The position numbers were made by a program, and so were the translations under genes. Of a stretch of DNA of 64,000 nucleotides, positions 62,330 through 64,000 are shown one piece after another; position 1 is the first letter of the stretch; each line of letters starts with the position of its first letter. The stretch is from Bacteroidia bacterium (GTDB lineage Bacteria; Bacteroidota; Bacteroidia; J057; JADKCL01). The notes below the pieces were generated by a model, which saw only the letters and a program-made list of their open reading frames with translations, did not search any database and was not told where the DNA came from. The stretch lies in the NCBI GenBank assembly GCA_020635905.1, contig JACJYV010000009.1, forward strand, positions 422,817-486,816, read 5' to 3'.

Positions 62330-63767
62330 ATATTTCCAGCCAGCGTATGAGGTTTAAGTAATTATTAAACCGATCCAGTTCTTTAGGATAATTTGTTTCC
62401 AGTTGGCGGATAATTGCCCTCATATCAAAAGACAGGCCAGTCGCCATTGGTTTAAGAATCAACTTGGCGACATTGGAAAACACTTGGTGTTTCTTAAGAT
62501 ACCTCAAGGTTGGGCCAAAATTAATTTCAAAAAGGTCCATTTTCCCCAACTCATAATAACAAAAAAGAATCAACAACCTGGATGCTCCCTGCAGGGTAAG
62601 ATTGGTTCTTCCCCAATTAGCCAATGTGATTTCCTCAAACCATTTTCTTGCTTCAGCAAAATCTGAATTCCAGAAATGGTGTGCTCCCAGCAAATAATAA
62701 TTGTGCATCAGGGTTGCTTTTGGGAAGTAAGATTGCTTTGTCAAAATCAACTCAACCAGGGTATTTATTTCTTCCTGCCTGAGTTTAGGGAATAAATTAT
62801 CATTGCTTGCTGGGAGAATTACCCAGAAATAACTCAAAATTATTCTTTCTTTGAATGATGCGTTGGGAGGGGTTAGGTTTTTTATTTTTGTTGCAACCTC
62901 CATTGCAGTGGTTGTTTCACCGAGGTAAAGGAATAAGTTTGCTTGATTTACAAGACATCGTAAATAATCATTAAAATCCTCCTCCATTAAAAAGGTATTT
63001 GATTCAAATAAACCAATAAGCTGATTAGTGTGGTGGAGTGTAGCGCTAAAATCATTTTTTGACCTTTCAATTACTTTAAGAACTGAATGAAAGATTTGTA
63101 ATGCCCTTACAGACCTTGTCGCTTCCTCTGATTGAAAAATTGGATTTTCTGCCAATTTGCTAATCAAAGCGGACCCAATTTCACGACTGGTATTGAATGA
63201 GTTTATTAGGACATAGAAATCAGTTTCATAGGCTCTTTCAAACAAATCCAGGTTCTCCTTTAATTTGAGGACTTGGTCTATTTCATTTTCAATCCTAATT
63301 ACTGTGGTTGGGTAATCTGCGGGATCATCTAAATTCCGGTAGCATTTTCTTTCGAGCCTCAGAAGAATTATAGACTCGTGGAAGAGTTCCCTTTCTCTGC
63401 AAATGTTTTTACAGTAATGTACCTTAGTTAGAGCCTTGGAAAATTGGCCCCTTTCCATTAGGATATTGATCTCTTCGATTTCGGCGGTAATGGGCTTGTT
63501 TTTTCCAGTACCCATTTCTCTGAGCGATCTCAGGATGGCGTCAAAAAGCTCCTTCTTTTTAACTGAAAAATTAGAATGTGATCTAAACTCTGGGTATTCT
63601 TCTTTTAACTGTGCTTCATTATAATTCTTTTGGGCCTGAATCGCTTTAAACAGAACAAGGTAATTTGGAACCCTCCCCTGAGCCGTTGCCCACTGAATAA
63701 AGTTCCTTCTTTCCCCAATAGAGAGAGAATGAATAATTTCATGTAATGCCGAATCCGGGGTTTTCAT
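62304..63767 (-). CDS. Unknown 487-residue helical protein
   Basis: A mostly helical protein without signal or TM: 'SALHEIIHSLSIGERRNFIQWATAQGR', 'SNFSVKKKELFDAILRSLREMG', 'FLYLGETTTAMEVATKIKNL', 'DFAEARKWFEEIT'. The spacing of small and aromatic residues suggests tetratricopeptide-like helical hairpins from about residue 90 on. It is A+T-rich compared with the 18-54 kb genes. Function is unknown. It may be co-transcribed with the gene cut by the right edge (81-bp gap, same strand, upstream of this one). Confidence 0.75.
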   Translation of the reverse strand: MKTPDSALHEIIHSLSIGERRNFIQWATAQGRVPNYLVLFKAIQAQKNYNEAQLKEEYPEFRSHSNFSVKKKELFDAILRSLREMGTGKNKPITAEIEEINILMERGQFSKALTKVHYCKNICRERELFHESIILLRLERKCYRNLDDPADYPTTVIRIENEIDQVLKLKENLDLFERAYETDFYVLINSFNTSREIGSALISKLAENPIFQSEEATRSVRALQIFHSVLKVIERSKNDFSATLHHTNQLIGLFESNTFLMEEDFNDYLRCLVNQANLFLYLGETTTAMEVATKIKNLTPPNASFKERIILSYFWVILPASNDNLFPKLRQEEINTLVELILTKQSYFPKATLMHNYYLLGAHHFWNSDFAEARKWFEEITLANWGRTNLTLQGASRLLILFCYYELGKMDLFEINFGPTLRYLKKHQVFSNVAKLILKPMATGLSFDMRAIIRQLETNYPKELDRFNNYLNLIRWLEISKTLSRQS

Positions 63768-63848
63768 GTTATTTGCGTCTCACAATTAAGACTTGGTTAA
63801 GTTACAAACTTCTACTTAGCGGTCTTAGTTTTGATTGAATTTTGTTTT

Positions 63849-64000
63849 TCATTTTTTATTGACTCCTTCCATCTTTACCTCAAGAGATAGTTTAGCACAT
63901 CCATCAAGTTTTGGGCACTGATTGCAAGCCCAAGCACCATCAACCAATGTTAAGATATGGTACCGAAGAGATTCGGTACTGGCGGGGAGTGAGGCATGAT
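63849..64000 (-). CDS. C-terminal end of a gene cut by the right edge; Cys-rich tail
   Basis: A frame open to the window edge on the minus strand ends at a TGA at 63849-63851 after 49 visible residues. The end contains 'WACNQCPKLDGCAKL', a C-x2-C-x5-C arrangement like that of iron-sulfur SPASM ends of radical SAM peptide-modifying enzymes. With so little visible this could also be a zinc-binding tail or chance. It lies directly upstream of the 487-residue gene on the same strand. Confidence 0.45.
   Translation of the reverse strand, partial: HASLPASTESLRYHILTLVDGAWACNQCPKLDGCAKLSLEVKMEGVNKK

Noticed and set aside
1..64000. tRNA, rRNA, riboswitch or intact insertion sequence
   Set aside because: None was recognised by eye on either strand. 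No transposase or integrase frame is present, and a covariance-model scan would be needed to exclude small RNAs.

Overview
This 64 kb window is a stretch of a Bacteroidota chromosome, most probably from the Saprospiria (Lewinella/Haliscomenobacter-like) part of the phylum; that finer placement is inference. The evidence is five large secreted proteins ending in type IX secretion (T9SS) sorting domains with an N-P-x-x-D/E-type start and a K-x-x-L/V-type end, PKD and beta-propeller modules, a propeller sensor kinase paired with a LytTR regulator, LiaF-like and TonB-C-like proteins, and promoters of the Bacteroidota type (TTTG-like, about 19 nt, TAnnTTTG). No rRNA or tRNA gene was recognised.

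Layout. 1-7.4 kb: an SRPBCC protein cut by the left edge, a BNR/sortilin-like propeller protein, a T9SS protein, and an operon of an inward-rectifier K+ channel with a phospholipase-D-like protein. 7.4-10.7 kb: a 22-bp-period tandem array followed by an A+T-rich two-gene unit of an SMC/RecF-like ATPase and a DUF4435/TOPRIM-like protein, resembling the PARIS anti-phage pair. 10.8-17.9 kb: housekeeping genes (DEAD-box helicase, MscS channel, VapBC, release factor 3). 18-26.7 kb: two tandem paralogues of giant modular T9SS proteins with duplicated upstream DNA. 27-30.8 kb: sensor kinase and LytTR regulator. 31-35.5 kb: sterol desaturase, beta-barrel-like protein and a PKD/T9SS protein.

35.6-39.4 kb is a tight operon for sulfur oxyanion chemistry: a molybdenum sulfite oxidase with a TAT signal, a membrane-anchored monohaem cytochrome c, a two-domain rhodanese lipoprotein and a second sterol-desaturase-like protein. 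39.5-54 kb carries small cytoplasmic proteins, a phosphate permease, an M48 protease, a Na+/solute symporter overlapping a membrane M28 peptidase, two tandem PPK2 polyphosphate kinases, a lactonase and a sulfotransferase-like protein. 54-56.3 kb: a PKD/T9SS protein. 56.7-57.9 kb: a second, much cleaner 22-bp array of 54 cores. It is followed by a small unknown protein and a NACHT-like NTPase with a C-terminal pentapeptide-repeat tail (58.3-61.8 kb), then a small secreted protein, an unknown 487-residue protein and the tail of a gene cut by the right edge.

The most unusual signal is the pair of 22-bp arrays. They lie 49 kb apart, share the same head (the same flank, two or three inverted cores, then a strand switch with identical 26-bp spacing), and each is the nearest upstream block to a candidate immunity locus (ATPase/TOPRIM; NACHT-pentapeptide). 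Intergenic DNA is also rich in other dispersed palindromic elements: a foldback element of about 240 bp in four copies, and a 15-bp hairpin in five copies.
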